Assembly (NCBI RefSeq): GCF_932526225.1
Contig: NC_064043.1
Span: forward strand, 7,371,501 to 7,431,500
DNA length: 60,000 nt
Direction of reading: 5' to 3'
DNA from: Nematostella vectensis
Taxonomy: Eukaryota; Cnidaria; Anthozoa; Actiniaria; Edwardsiidae
Below are positions 22,701 through 31,108 of this stretch, in pieces (position 1 is the first letter of the stretch; each line of letters opens with the position of its first letter). Both the position numbers and the translations under genes were made by a program. Under the pieces are notes generated by a model that searched no databases, was not told where the DNA came from, and worked only from the letters and a program-made list of their open reading frames with translations.

Positions 22701-25700
22701 GTGTATTGTAATCGCCGGTCTTGTAGCTGGGGAAGTTGTGAGAGAGCGACTGACTCCAACTTTGTTTTCCAGGGTTGTTATGTGTATTGTAATCGCCGGT
22801 CTTGTAGCTCGGGAAGTTGTGAGAGAGCGGCTGACTCCAACTTTGTTTTCCAGGGTTGTTATGTGTATTGTAATCGCCGGTCTTGTAGCTCGGGAAGTTG
22901 TGAGAGAGCGGCTGACTCCAACTTTGTTTTCCAGGGTTGTTATGTGTATTGTAATCGCCGGTCTTGTAGCTGGGCAGATCTCCAGCCTCTCCCCGGACTA
23001 CCAGAAGGCCAGGACTGCTGCAGGGAAGATATTCAAGCTCTTGGATCGCACCCCGGCGATAGATAGTGCTTCTGAGAATGGGCTACAGCCGGTAAGTCTA
23101 GATAGTCTTTTTTAACCTCTCACACCACATATCTACTCCTATTTTGAAATTGAAATAGGGACTTTGAAGTTCGATCGTGCTATTAAATACTTTTTACCAT
23201 ACTTCCCTGCGCGCGCGCTGAGTACACCATAACGGGCCATGCTGATAACCTTCAAAACGTGGGCCAATTAAAATTGATTCTTTTTTTTTTACATTTTTTA
23301 TTTACCGAGGCAATAGGATCACGTGACCTATTGGGTGAAACAGCCAAAATAAACACAAAAATGACTGCGTACGCTTACGCCAGAGAGCGACGACAAATGA
23401 AATCTTCAAATGAAAATAAATCTTTTTGGCTTAATTCGTCTGCTTTTAGTTGCTCTTTGTTGCTTTGTTTGCCATCCAAAAAGTAACCTGATCTCATAGC
23501 GCAAGTCCCCTATTAATATCCTGCGAAAATTCGACTTGCACATGCTTGTCGAGTCAAACTTGGTTTGGGCGTTACCTATCTTATCTCATTGGCCTTTATT
23601 TCAAAACAGCCAATAAAATAAAACTGGATGTATCTGTTCGACCGCACAGTCGTACATTTGAAACCTGCAAGCGTTGCGGTAACCTTAAACACAAAACCCT
23701 CTATTTTCGGCTGCCGCCCGTCGTCCAGAAACGTTTTTCCTTAAGTTCCCTATTATATCATTATCATCCCCAGGCCGCTGTCCGAGGTACGGTGCAAGTG
23801 CGCAGCGTTCGCTTTAAGTACCCCACCCGTCCCGATGTCAAGGTACTCCGTGGTCTGTCCTTAGAGGTGAACCAAGGCCAAACACTCGCCCTCGTTGGAC
23901 CAAGCGGGTGTGGAAAAAGCACGACCGTCTCTCTGTTGGAGCGCTTCTACGACCCAGAAGATGGCGAAATGGTAAAGATAGTGTAATCCTTTGACATACA
24001 TAAGGGTTTAAGATATAACCTTACTGACATGCCGCTATTGTTTTAAATGCATTGAGTATGGTTCACGTTCTTTAGAGTGCGCTTATTATATAGGGTTACC
24101 GATATTAGACAAAAGATTGGCCAGCAATACATTTGCGCTTTCGCAAGGGGCATATGATACTAATAATAACATATCCTTTTGTGACCATTAAAAATTCGTC
24201 CGATCACTAGAGGTTTTATAGATACTAGGTCCCCCTTCTTTCTTTTCAAGCTACTCCAGCCCGTGAACTTATCTATCGGCCCTTGACGTCCGATCACTAG
24301 AGGTTTTATAGATACTAGGCCCCCCTTCCCTCTTTTCAGGCTGCTCCATCCCGTGAACTTATCTATCGGCCCTTGACGTCCGATCACTAGAGGTTTTATA
24401 GATACTAGGTCCCCCTTCCCTCTTTTCAGGCTGCTCCAGCCCGTGAACTTATCTATCGGCCCTTGACGTTCGATGACTAGAGGTTTTATAGATACTAGGC
24501 CCCCCTTCCCTCTTTTCAGGCTGCTCCATCCCGTGAACTTATCTATCGGCCCTTGACGTCCGATCACTAGAGGTTTTATAGATACTAGGTCCCCCTTCCC
24601 TCTTTTCAGGCTGCTCCAGCCCGTGAACTTATCTATCGGCCCTTGACGTCCGATCACTAGAGGTTTTATAGATACTAGGCCCCCCTTCCCTCTTTTCAGG
24701 CTGCTCCAGCCCGTGAACTTATCTATCGGCCCTTGACGTCCGATCAGTAGAGGTTTTATAGATACTAGGTCCCCCTTCCCTCTTTTCAGGCTACTTCAGC
24801 CCGTGAACTTATCTATCGGCCCTTGACGTCCGATCAGTAGAGGTTTTATAGATACTAGGTCCCCCTTCCCTCTTTTCAGGCTGGTCCAGCCCGAGAACTT
24901 ATCTATCGGCCTTTGACGCATGGTACTATCCGTAATTTGTCTTCCTTAGGCAATCGATAACGCCAATGTTCGCCAGTTGAACCTCAAGTGGCTTCGCTCC
25001 AAGATAGGCATCGTGTCGCAAGAACCGGTCCTGTTCGGGTACAGCATCGCGCAGAACATCGCGTATGGAGATAACAGCCGTGAGGTATCCATGGCAGAGA
25101 TCGAGACTGCTGCCAAGGCCGCTAATATTCACAACTTTATCTGCGGACTGCCTAAGGTACTTGCGTTTGTGTTTTGTAGGTTAAAAGCCGGAATGGCACA
25201 TTTTGGTGGGTCTTCCTTTATTAGAAATAAGGCCTGATATTAAATTCTCGTTCAGCTAAGGCCCTTCATCGAGAACTTTGATGAATCAAAACAAAAAGCC
25301 TATTAGCCCGAGGAACGTTAAAAACTCTTAAGCCACGTCTCTTGTATTTTAGGGCTACGATACAGAAGTAGGAGACAAGGGGACACTGATCTCTGGCGGA
25401 CAAAAGCAGAGGATTGCTATTGCGCGTGCGTTGATCAGAAATCCTCCCATCTTACTTCTCGATGAGGCCACATCCGCACTAGACACAGAGAGCGAGAAGG
25501 TAAGGCTGTAAGACGGTAGGCCACATCCGCACTAGACACAGAGCGAGAAGGTAAGGCTGTAAGACGATAGGCCACATCCCCACTAGACACAGAGCGAGAA
25601 GGTAAGGCTGTAAGACGGTAGGCCACATCCGCACTAGACACAGAGCGAGAAGGTAAAGCTGTAAGACGGTAGGCCACATCCGCACTAGACACAGAGCGAG

Positions 25701-27381
25701 AAGGTAAAGCTGTAAGACGGTAGGCCACATCCGCACTAGACACAGAGCGAGAGGGTAAGGCTGTAAGACGGTAGGCCACATTCCCACTAGACACAGAGCG
25801 AGAAGGTAAGGCTGTAAGACGGTAGGCCACATCTGCACTAGACACAGAGCGAGAAGGTAAAGCTGTAAGACGGTAGGCCACATCTCCACTAGACACAGAG
25901 CGAGAAGGTAAGGCTGTAAGACGGTAGGCCACATCCGCACTAGACACAGAGCGAGAAGGTAAAGCTGTAAGACGGTAGGCCACATCCGCACTAGACACAG
26001 AGCGAGAGGGTAAGGCTGTAAGACGGTAGGCCACATTCCCACTAGACACAGAGAGCGAGAAGGTAAGGCTGTAAGACGGTAGGCCACATCTGCACTAGAC
26101 ACAGAGCGAGAAGGTAAAGCTGTAAGACGGTAGGCCACATCTCCACTAGACACAGAGCGAGAAGGTAAGGCTGTAAGACGGTAGGCCACATCCGCACTAG
26201 ACACAGAGCGAGAAGGTAAGGCTGTAAGACGGTAGGCCACATCCCCACTAGACACAAAGCGAAAAGGTAAGGCTGTAAGACGGTAGGCCACATCCCCACT
26301 AGACACAGAGCGAGAAGGTAAGGCTGTAAGACGGTAGGCCACATCCCCACTAGACACAGAGCGAGAAGGTAAGGCTGTAAGACGGTAGGCCACATCTGCA
26401 CTAGACACAGAGCGAGAAGGTAAAGCTGTAAGACGGTAGGCCACATCTCCACTAGACACAGAGCGAGAAGGTAAGGCTGTAAGACGGTAGGCCACATCCG
26501 CACTAGACACAGAGCGAGAAGGTAAAGCTGTAAGACGGTAGGCCACATCCGCACTAGACACAGAGCGAGAAGGTAAGGCTGTAAGACGGTAGGCCACATC
26601 CGCACTAGACACAGAGAGCGAGAAGGTAAAGCTGTAAGACGGTAGGCTACATACACATTGATACAGTGAGTAAGAAGTTAAGGCCGTATCCGCATTTCCA
26701 TCAAAGGGTAAAAGAGTAAAGCCGTATGCGCGAGAGGGGGCGGAATTTAGAAAAAAAGCAAATTAATTAAAGAGATTACATTAAGATAGTATGTCCGCAA
26801 GAGATTACAAGGCCTCATTAAGATAGTATGTCCGCAATAGATTACAAGGCCTCATTAAGATAGTATATGTCCGCACATAACATTGTTGAGGCTTTGAAAG
26901 GGCTGAACGCACAGAACTGTACGGTTATGGAGATTGCTTAGTCTTAGTCTTTCAGGGCCGTAGCAGGGGGTGGCGCACTGCGGGCAAGCCTCCACCCAAA
27001 TATTTTTTTTTAAATATAAAGAAATGACCAGAAAGGGCGTGGCTGTGCCCCCCCCAATATTTTCTTGTATTTCTGTATTCTGCCCCTCCCTCCCCCCCCC
27101 CCCCCCCAATCTTACGTGGCTTGCTATGGCTCTGGGCTCTATGTCTACACTAGAGTTTTCTTCTCCTTCAGGTTGTCCAAGACGCCCTGGACGCAGCTAG
27201 TGAGGGTCGCACAGTGATCATGATCGCACATCGCCTCTCCACCGTCAAGAATGCAGACGTGATTTGTGTCATTGACCATGGGCGTGTAGCAGAGCAGGGT
27301 ACACACCAGGAGTTGATGGCCTTGAACGGGATATACACCGGGCTTGTTACTGCACAGATGGTGTCCGGGAACACATCGTGA
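8556..27381 (+). CDS. ABCB1-like: ABCB-type full ABC transporter (P-glycoprotein/MDR family), 26 coding exons
   Basis: Exons: 8556-8767, 10340-10400, 11354-11733, 12662-12833, 13235-13359, 13761-13877, 14029-14083, 14221-14445, 14747-14872, 15299-15502, 15918-16088, 16557-16718, 17058-17109, 17527-17687, 18051-18221, 18459-18563, 18972-19049, 19401-19484, 20048-20248, 20821-20921, 21443-21583, 22935-23091, 23774-23971, 24950-25156, 25353-25499, 27172-27381. Every junction is GT/AG, phases agree throughout, and the total of 4023 nt gives 1340 residues (vertebrate ABCB1 is about 1280). Layout is TMD1-NBD1-linker-TMD2-NBD2. The family exports hydrophobic compounds across the plasma membrane using ATP. 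Both ATP sites have Walker A, Q-loop, Walker B with catalytic Glu, and H-loop His, so both look competent. Signature motifs are MSGGQ and ISGGQ instead of LSGGQ. Orthology to ABCB1 versus other ABCB full transporters cannot be settled here. Four exons carry tandem duplications of their own splice boundaries. Confidence 0.95.
9600..10095. repeat. poly-G-led direct repeat pair in ABCB intron 1
   Basis: G-runs near 9617 and 10023 are each followed by related sequence (GGACTYYMMAGAAAA, then GGGGTGCTCGAC). The 400 bp between shows no gene. This may be one nonautonomous element with related ends, or two fragments. Confidence 0.5.
10560..11180. repeat. imperfect ~36-bp tandem repeats in ABCB intron 2
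   Basis: More than ten degenerate copies of a unit with CTGCTTGTATCATGTGACCA and TGTTGTCTTTGCA. It occupies most of intron 2. Confidence 0.85.
11354..14220 (+). CDS. ABCB1-like: ABCB exons 3-7: first transmembrane domain
   Basis: Residues 92 to about 374. Exon 3 begins [20 protein letters not shown], the start of TM1. An extracellular loop carries an N-glycosylation sequon, NST at residue 142, the usual TM1-TM2 loop position in ABCB1. Exon 4 starts [15 protein letters not shown] and includes [20 protein letters not shown]. Exon 5 contains the coupling-helix region [19 protein letters not shown]. Exons 6-7 give the following TM segment and [18 protein letters not shown]. The domain ends in exon 8, where the nucleotide-binding domain begins. 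Residue 374 is the exon 7/8 boundary. Confidence 0.92.
11822..12035 (-). repeat. dispersed repeat in ABCB intron 3, related to 46270-46400
   Basis: The reverse complement shares GGTCATTTCTTATTAAGGAA and TCTTCAAATACT with 46325-46360, and both carry GCGCGTAC and GGGTGYGC-type flanks. Includes long G-runs. Confidence 0.75.
12945..13110. repeat. dispersed repeat with TATATCGAGGTT ends, copy 1
   Basis: Contains GTGCCAAGGGACTGGGGAAA and several ATATCGAGGTT motifs. The reverse complement of 18775-18905 carries the same blocks. Degenerate MITE-like element in ABCB intron 4. Confidence 0.7.
14221..16718 (+). CDS. ABCB1-like: ABCB exons 8-12: first nucleotide-binding domain
   Basis: Residues 375-670. 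Exon 8 ends with the A-loop [10 protein letters not shown] (Tyr442). Exon 9 holds Walker [10 protein letters not shown] (468-476). Exon 10 holds the Q-loop SQEP (Gln516). Exon 11 holds the signature MSGGQ (572-576) and Walker [13 protein letters not shown] (592-603). Exon 12 holds the H-loop VIAHRLSTI (His628). The Met in place of Leu at signature position 1 is conservative. A 75-bp copy of the exon 12 end plus its donor follows at 16772-16850. Confidence 0.95.
15110..15258. repeat. dispersed repeat in ABCB intron 9, family shared with 56520-56690
   Basis: Contains TTAGCCGATGGAAATGGATT followed by CTTTGAGTCACT. The reverse complement of 56520-56640 has the same run with few changes. A weaker relative (GTGATGGAAATGGATGCTTT) is at about 13590-13720. 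Confidence 0.75.
16738..16770. repeat. (GT)n followed by poly-G
   Basis: A dinucleotide run and a run of about 20 G separate exon 12 of the ABCB gene from the duplicated exon end at 16772. Confidence 0.9.
16771..16860 (+). repeat. duplicate of the 3' end and donor of ABCB exon 12
   Basis: About 75 bp match exon 12 from GTGGTAGAGAAAG to CTACAG, followed by the same GTAAGGGG donor, with about five differences. The copy has no acceptor of its own, so it cannot be a separate exon unless joined as an extension. Confidence 0.9.
17058..17687 (+). CDS. ABCB1-like: ABCB exons 13-14: linker region
   Basis: Residues 671-741. Exon 13 is very acidic ([15 protein letters not shown]). Exon 14 is Ser/Arg-rich with RRLS at 723-726, a textbook protein kinase A site, and further RxS sites. 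The linker of vertebrate ABCB1 is phosphorylated by PKA and PKC, so regulation by phosphorylation is a reasonable inference. Confidence 0.88.
18051..23091 (+). CDS. ABCB1-like: ABCB exons 15-22: second transmembrane domain
   Basis: Residues 742-1087. Exon 15 ends with TM7 ([20 protein letters not shown]). Exon 17 has [17 protein letters not shown] and exon 18 [17 protein letters not shown], the conserved intracellular-loop block. Exon 19 has [13 protein letters not shown] and [10 protein letters not shown]; exon 20 has [17 protein letters not shown]. Exon 21 has [14 protein letters not shown]. Exon 22 (22935-23091) has [18 protein letters not shown], the last TM segment, and [10 protein letters not shown]. 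Exon 21 has three copies of its donor end. Exon 22 has seven copies of its acceptor end; I chose the last copy because it leads directly into a normal-length product. Confidence 0.9.
18775..18905. repeat. dispersed repeat with TATATCGAGGTT ends, copy 2
   Basis: Inverted relative to the copy at 12945-13110; shares AACCTCGATATAACGA and CCCAGTCCCTTGGCAC. Lies in ABCB intron 16. Confidence 0.7.
19540..19645. repeat. short tandem repeat in ABCB intron 18
   Basis: Imperfect copies of GGCACGTTTGGACCAGGCCTT. This array does not overlap a splice site. Confidence 0.8.
21577..21670 (+). repeat. 33-bp tandem repeat containing the donor end of ABCB exon 21, three copies
   Basis: Each unit is TTATGAA|GTATGTAATG followed by TTTACTCCTCC. 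The first copy is the true exon end. In copy 2 the donor is GTATGC; in copy 3 the exonic AA has become AC. Confidence 0.9.
22412..22975 (+). repeat. 81-bp tandem array carrying the acceptor and 5' end of ABCB exon 22, seven copies
   Basis: GGTTGTTATG starts recur exactly every 81 bp (22449, 22530, 22611, 22692, 22773, 22854, 22935). Each unit has AGAGAGCGRCTGACTCC, a pyrimidine-rich TTTGTTTTCCAG acceptor, then the first 39 or so bases of exon 22. 81 bp is 27 codons and the frame is open through the whole array, translating as repeats of [12 protein letters not shown] plus [13 protein letters not shown]. The last copy adjoins the unique remainder of exon 22. Confidence 0.95.
23774..27381 (+). 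CDS. ABCB1-like: ABCB exons 23-26: second nucleotide-binding domain and C-terminus
   Basis: Residues 1088-1340. Exon 23 has the A-loop [11 protein letters not shown] (Tyr1103) and Walker [10 protein letters not shown] (1129-1137). Exon 24 has Q-loop SQEP (Gln1177). Exon 25 has signature ISGGQ (1235-1239) and Walker [13 protein letters not shown]. Exon 26 has the H-loop MIAHRLSTV (His1291) and ends MVSGNTS before TGA at 27379-27381. The donor end of exon 25 is amplified about 23-fold in the next intron. Confidence 0.95.
24201..24918. repeat. 90-bp tandem array in ABCB intron 23, eight copies
   Basis: Unit starts at 24201 and every 90 bp to 24831. Each contains CCCTTCCCTCTTTTCAGGCT, which resembles a strong acceptor, and ends about 30 bp before the true exon 24 acceptor. 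Copies differ at a few sites. Confidence 0.95.
25466..26648 (+). repeat. 51-bp tandem array built from the 3' end and donor of ABCB exon 25, about 23 copies
   Basis: Unit: GGCCACATCCGCACTAGACA, then CAGAGCGAGAAG|GTAAGGCTG, then TAAGACGGTA. The first copy is the true exon end, coding for [12 protein letters not shown]. Most copies lack two bases of the exon version (CAGAGAGCG to CAGAGCG); two copies (near 26045 and 26608) keep them. Long minus-strand frames here exist only because 51 is divisible by 3. Confidence 0.95.
26950..27110. repeat. CAGGGCCGTAGCAGG-type element fragment
   Basis: Begins CAGGGCCGTAGCAGGGGGTG and ends in a C-run with CCCCAATATT. Related copies are at 33879-33965 and 55605-55735. 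A CAGGG terminus is typical of hAT-type elements (inference). Confidence 0.65.
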
Positions 27382-27394
27382 TGCACATAGAACG

Positions 27395-28210
27395 TAGGAA
27401 AAGTAAGCGGAAACGGACAAGGAAAACAAGACACCGTTCAATGAACCCTTTCCTTCCCTCTCTTTTTCCTTTCTCCGCTTACCTCTCCGTCACTCTTCGG
27501 ATACGCGGTAGGCATAAGTATGCGGAAACAGACAAGGAAAACAAGACACCGTTCAATGAACCCTTTCCTTCCCTCTCTTTTTCCTTTCTCCGCTTACCTC
27601 TCCGTCACTCTTCGGATACGCGGTAGGCATAAGTATGCGGAAACGGACAAGGAAAACAAGACACCGTTCAATGAACCCTTTCCTTCCCTCTCTTTTTCCT
27701 TTCTCCGCTTACCTCTCCGTCACTCTTCGGATACGCGGTTGGCATAAGTATGCGGAAACAGACAAGGAAAACAAGACACCGTTCAATGAACCCTTTCCTT
27801 CCCTCTCTTTTTCCTTTCTCCGCTTACCTCTCCGTCACTCTTCGGATACGCGGTAGGCATAAGTATGCGGAAACAGACAAGGAAAACAAGACACCGTTCA
27901 ATGAACCCTTTCCTTCCCTCTCTTTTTCCTTTCTCCGCTTACCTCTCCGTCACTCTTCGGATACGCGGTAGGCATAAGTATGCGGAAACAGACAAGGAAA
28001 ACAAGACACCGTTCAATGAACCCTTTCCTTCCCTCTCTTTTTCCTTTCTCCGCTTACCTCTCCGTCACTCTTCGGATACGCGGTAGGCATAAGTATGCGG
28101 AAACAGACAAGGAAAACAAGACAGTGTTCCATAATCCCTTTCCATCCCTCTCTTTTTCCTTTCTCCGCTTCCCTATCCTTCACTCTCTTTTACATACGCG
28201 CGGTAAGCAT
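27395..28210. repeat. 115-bp tandem array just after the ABCB stop codon, about seven copies
   Basis: Units start near 27400 and repeat every 115 bp (27515, 27630, and so on) with almost no divergence until the last copy. It lies 15-20 bp past the TGA, so it probably forms the start of the 3' UTR. Short plus-strand frames are chance: 115 is not a multiple of 3. Confidence 0.95.
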
Positions 28211-29320
28211 ATTTTCAACGTTTTCATGGCCTTCTCCGTCTCCGTTTCCTTTGCTGGTGGAAGCAGACCGTAAAGGAGGTGCGTCCTCTGCTAGGCTTCT
28301 AGTTTGCTTAAAATCGGCAACATATGATCGATAATCAATATGGATTCTCCCTTCGTGCTACCGTCTCTTCTCATATTCGCTCCAAACGTGGTTGCTGGTC
28401 GTTGGAGCACGGCCGAAACAAAAGCCGTGTGTGGACTGTGTGTGGACCGTGTGTGGACCGTATAGCATTGTCTCCTAATGGCTGTGGCCCACGGAACTCT
28501 TGACACAGCCCCTTTAAGTCAGCATCAAGCAGACTGGGGAACTCTGTCGTTAGTGCCACACCAGCTCATTCTGTCCATAACAGCACGCACTACTACTCAC
28601 ATTAATCTAGTGTCACATTATCTAGGACCCTCAAGGGAGACGACAATTAAAAATTTAGCGTTTGCTTGAGACTAAAGCAGAGCACTTACCAGTATTGTGG
28701 TACTCGTTACATTTTCATGTAAATATGAAAACAAATAATTAGACTCGAGGCTAGGCTGTACGTTACTGTACGTAATAAATCAAAACTGACTTCAAGAAAC
28801 TTAATAGCATTTTTTTTAATACCGTCCAAAGGTCTTTGTAAATCTTATTTAATAATTCTTAAGTATTTAATAGATCTTATAAAATACCAAAGATCATTGG
28901 AAATCTTATTTAATATGTTTTCGACGTTTGTCTAGTCCTTCCGCTAACGATTCTCGCGAACGATTCTCGAATCCATTATTTGTAGGTTATAAACAATGTA
29001 CTATATGTGAATCCTCAATAAAACAAAAAGCCCAAGGCAACAAAACCACTTTTTGCTCAGCCCAACTTTTATAATGTAGTCCTTAGCTTAACGTATACAG
29101 TTTCCTTTCGTGTCTGTCATTGACCTCCCCTCTTATGAGACTTCGATAAGCCATGATTTTCACATCATCGGGGATCCAGGGCGTCGCGGAGTTCGGGCAC
29201 ACAGGGACACTCTTTCTCGCGCGCTCCCAGAGGATGTGATTTTTATAAAAAAAAAAAAATCGGACAAAGGCTCCCAATCAAGGCAGACCATAAAAACACA
29301 CTAAAACACAGGTCAGGCGT
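28211..29320. other. intergenic region between the convergent ABCB and matrix-protein genes
   Basis: AT-rich with no supported gene. It includes a short GTGTGTGGACCGT triplication near 28430 and two AATAAA motifs. Confidence 0.5.
28774..28779 (+). terminator. candidate polyadenylation signal of the ABCB gene
   Basis: First clear AATAAA after the stop codon; another lies at 29017-29022. Which one is used cannot be told from sequence. Confidence 0.4.
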
Positions 29321-29324
29321 TAAC

Positions 29325-29535
29325 CCGGTGTTTTTATAGCCGCCATCTTGAAATTTGGGGAAAAATGAAAAAAGGGGGAGGGGAGGGGAAGGAGAGAGAG
29401 AGAGAGAAAATCCAAATCCAGCAGGCGTTTCTTCTCTCTATTTTTCTTTCCCCTCCCCCCGTTCTTCATTTTTGCTCAAAATCCAAGATGGCGGCCACGA
29501 ATCGCTTGAGGCCGGTTTTTCTATAAAAACACCGG
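29325..29535. mobile_element. fold-back MITE with 15-bp perfect ends
   Basis: CCGGTGTTTTTATAG at 29325-29339 is the exact reverse complement of 29521-29535. Inner parts also pair imperfectly (GCCGCCATCTTG against CAAGATGGCGGC; G/A-rich against C/T-rich). No coding potential and no certain target duplication. Confidence 0.8.
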
Positions 29536-29687
29536 CTAAACACCTGCATTGCAGGCTATAAACGTGAGTACTATAGAATGGATTGAGTACTTAAATTTTA
29601 TTTCATTCCTTTTTAAAAGGGTATTGGAACTAAAGCCTAAATATCGCCCTCTCATGAAACAAGCACTTGTTGCTCAACTAAAGATTT

Positions 29688-29693
29688 TTTATT
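29688..29693 (-). terminator. polyadenylation signal of the matrix-protein gene
   Basis: TTTATT on the plus strand is AATAAA on the minus strand, 28 bases past the stop codon at 29721-29723. This would give a very short 3' UTR. Confidence 0.6.
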
Positions 29694-29720
29694 GTTTTAC
29701 ACAATTAAATGTCATTCTCA

Positions 29721-31108
29721 CTATCTGCGATTAGCATACGGGTCGTAGGGTTTGTACGTGGCGCGGAAACCCTTGTAAAAACGATCATTCCTCGAGTTGC
29801 TATAGAAATGAACCCACATGTAATCCTTAGTGACCACATCACCGCTGACCGGGCTCGGGCCAGACCAGGCGATCTCCAGAGGCGAGGTTACCCAGGGTCC
29901 ATGGGCTATCTCCAGTCTATCGTAGGCGTTCTCTGTGCTGAATTCAGGGGTTTGAAGTGAGATTTGTGTGTTAGGCATGTGGATAAGCCAGATACAAGAG
30001 GCACTGTCTGGGTACTGCTGGGGGAAGTTGGGAGATGTGAAGCCGCCGGTACGTGTGGTCAGCATCCCGCCGCAATCTGAGAAAAGACATGCGCATTAAA
30101 TAAGAACACGATGAAGACAGTTTTACTAAAAAATGAATAGCGAAAAGAAATTCCATTGAACTTCAAAAGTAACCATGTATTAGTGCTCTGCTTTGTTGTA
30201 TCATTCAATGAAAACGGTTCCTTGAACTACTTTTTTAGCAGTATTAAAATATGCAATAATATATATTTCGTACCTGGGTGGGCTTTTGAACCACCAACAA
30301 AAAAGGCCATATGAAAGTAAAAGTGCAAGGAAAAGCGAATAGCTGAGCCCGCAATACTTACCGGTCTGTGAGTATTTGAGCTTGAAGCCATTGTTGACGT
30401 TTTCGCCGTTTGATATGAATCTCACCCGCATTGTGTTGCCCGATGACGTCAAAGCACGTGGTTTGTGAACGAGACCGCTGAACGCAATGATGGGATCGGT
30501 TTTTCCTGTGGCATTCAATTACGACAAGTTGTAAAATTAAAACGTTTGGTTTTTCAAGCTCTTGGCCCTCCTTGCAGCAGGAATGCTGAATTACACTTGT
30601 GTAGAAAGGCATGGAAAGCACCTCTGGATCTATATTCCTGTTTTTGAAGCATGATTATAATTATCATCATCATAATCGTCGTAATCGCCATCGTCATCAT
30701 CATCATAATCATCCTTTTTATCATCCCATCCTCGTTATCCTTTTCGTCATCATCATTTTCATCATCACCATAATCGTCATCATTATAATTGTCATCATCA
30801 TCGTCACCATCATTGTCATCATCCTTGCTTTAGCAAGCATTATGAACATCATTTGAATATTAACAATCGTCATTCCCAAACCTCTCATCAACATTACCAT
30901 CACTAGTGCACGTACTCACCCGTGTCGTAGATAATCACCAGGTCCTTGCCCTCCTCTGTGCGTAGCTCGGTGAAGTCCAGTCGTACTTTCTTACCAGTAG
31001 GCACTCGGATTTCCCACGTACAGTACTCGTTGTTCTCATAGTTGTTAGGGAAGTTTGTAGACTGTATAGTCCCGAATGGACCTGTCACGACTTGACCGCA
31101 ATTGGATG
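29721..31108 (-). CDS. SVEP1-like: matrix protein exons 38-40: two CUB domains and C-terminus
   Basis: Residues 2366-2594. Exons 38-39 (31108-30920, 30505-30362) form one [39 protein letters not shown], then [20 protein letters not shown]. Exon 40 holds a second: [48 protein letters not shown]. It ends YDPYANRR with TAG at 29721-29723. CUB domains at this end are not part of vertebrate SVEP1. Confidence 0.92.

Noticed and set aside
24160-24657. Minus-strand frame of 165 codons with a repeated motif
   Set aside because: Product of the 90-bp array, divisible by 3.
25466-26648. CRISPR-like regular repeats
   Set aside because: Units are contiguous without unique spacers, and the sequence is a eukaryotic exon end.
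25435-26656. Three long minus-strand frames (204-377 codons) with repeating [12 protein letters not shown]-like units
   Set aside because: They lie wholly inside the 51-bp array; a unit divisible by 3 keeps any stop-free frame open. No start context or domain, and the plus strand is the ABCB gene.
27378-28334. Series of overlapping plus-strand frames of about 73-97 codons
   Set aside because: Created by the 115-bp array; frame changes each unit and there is no domain.
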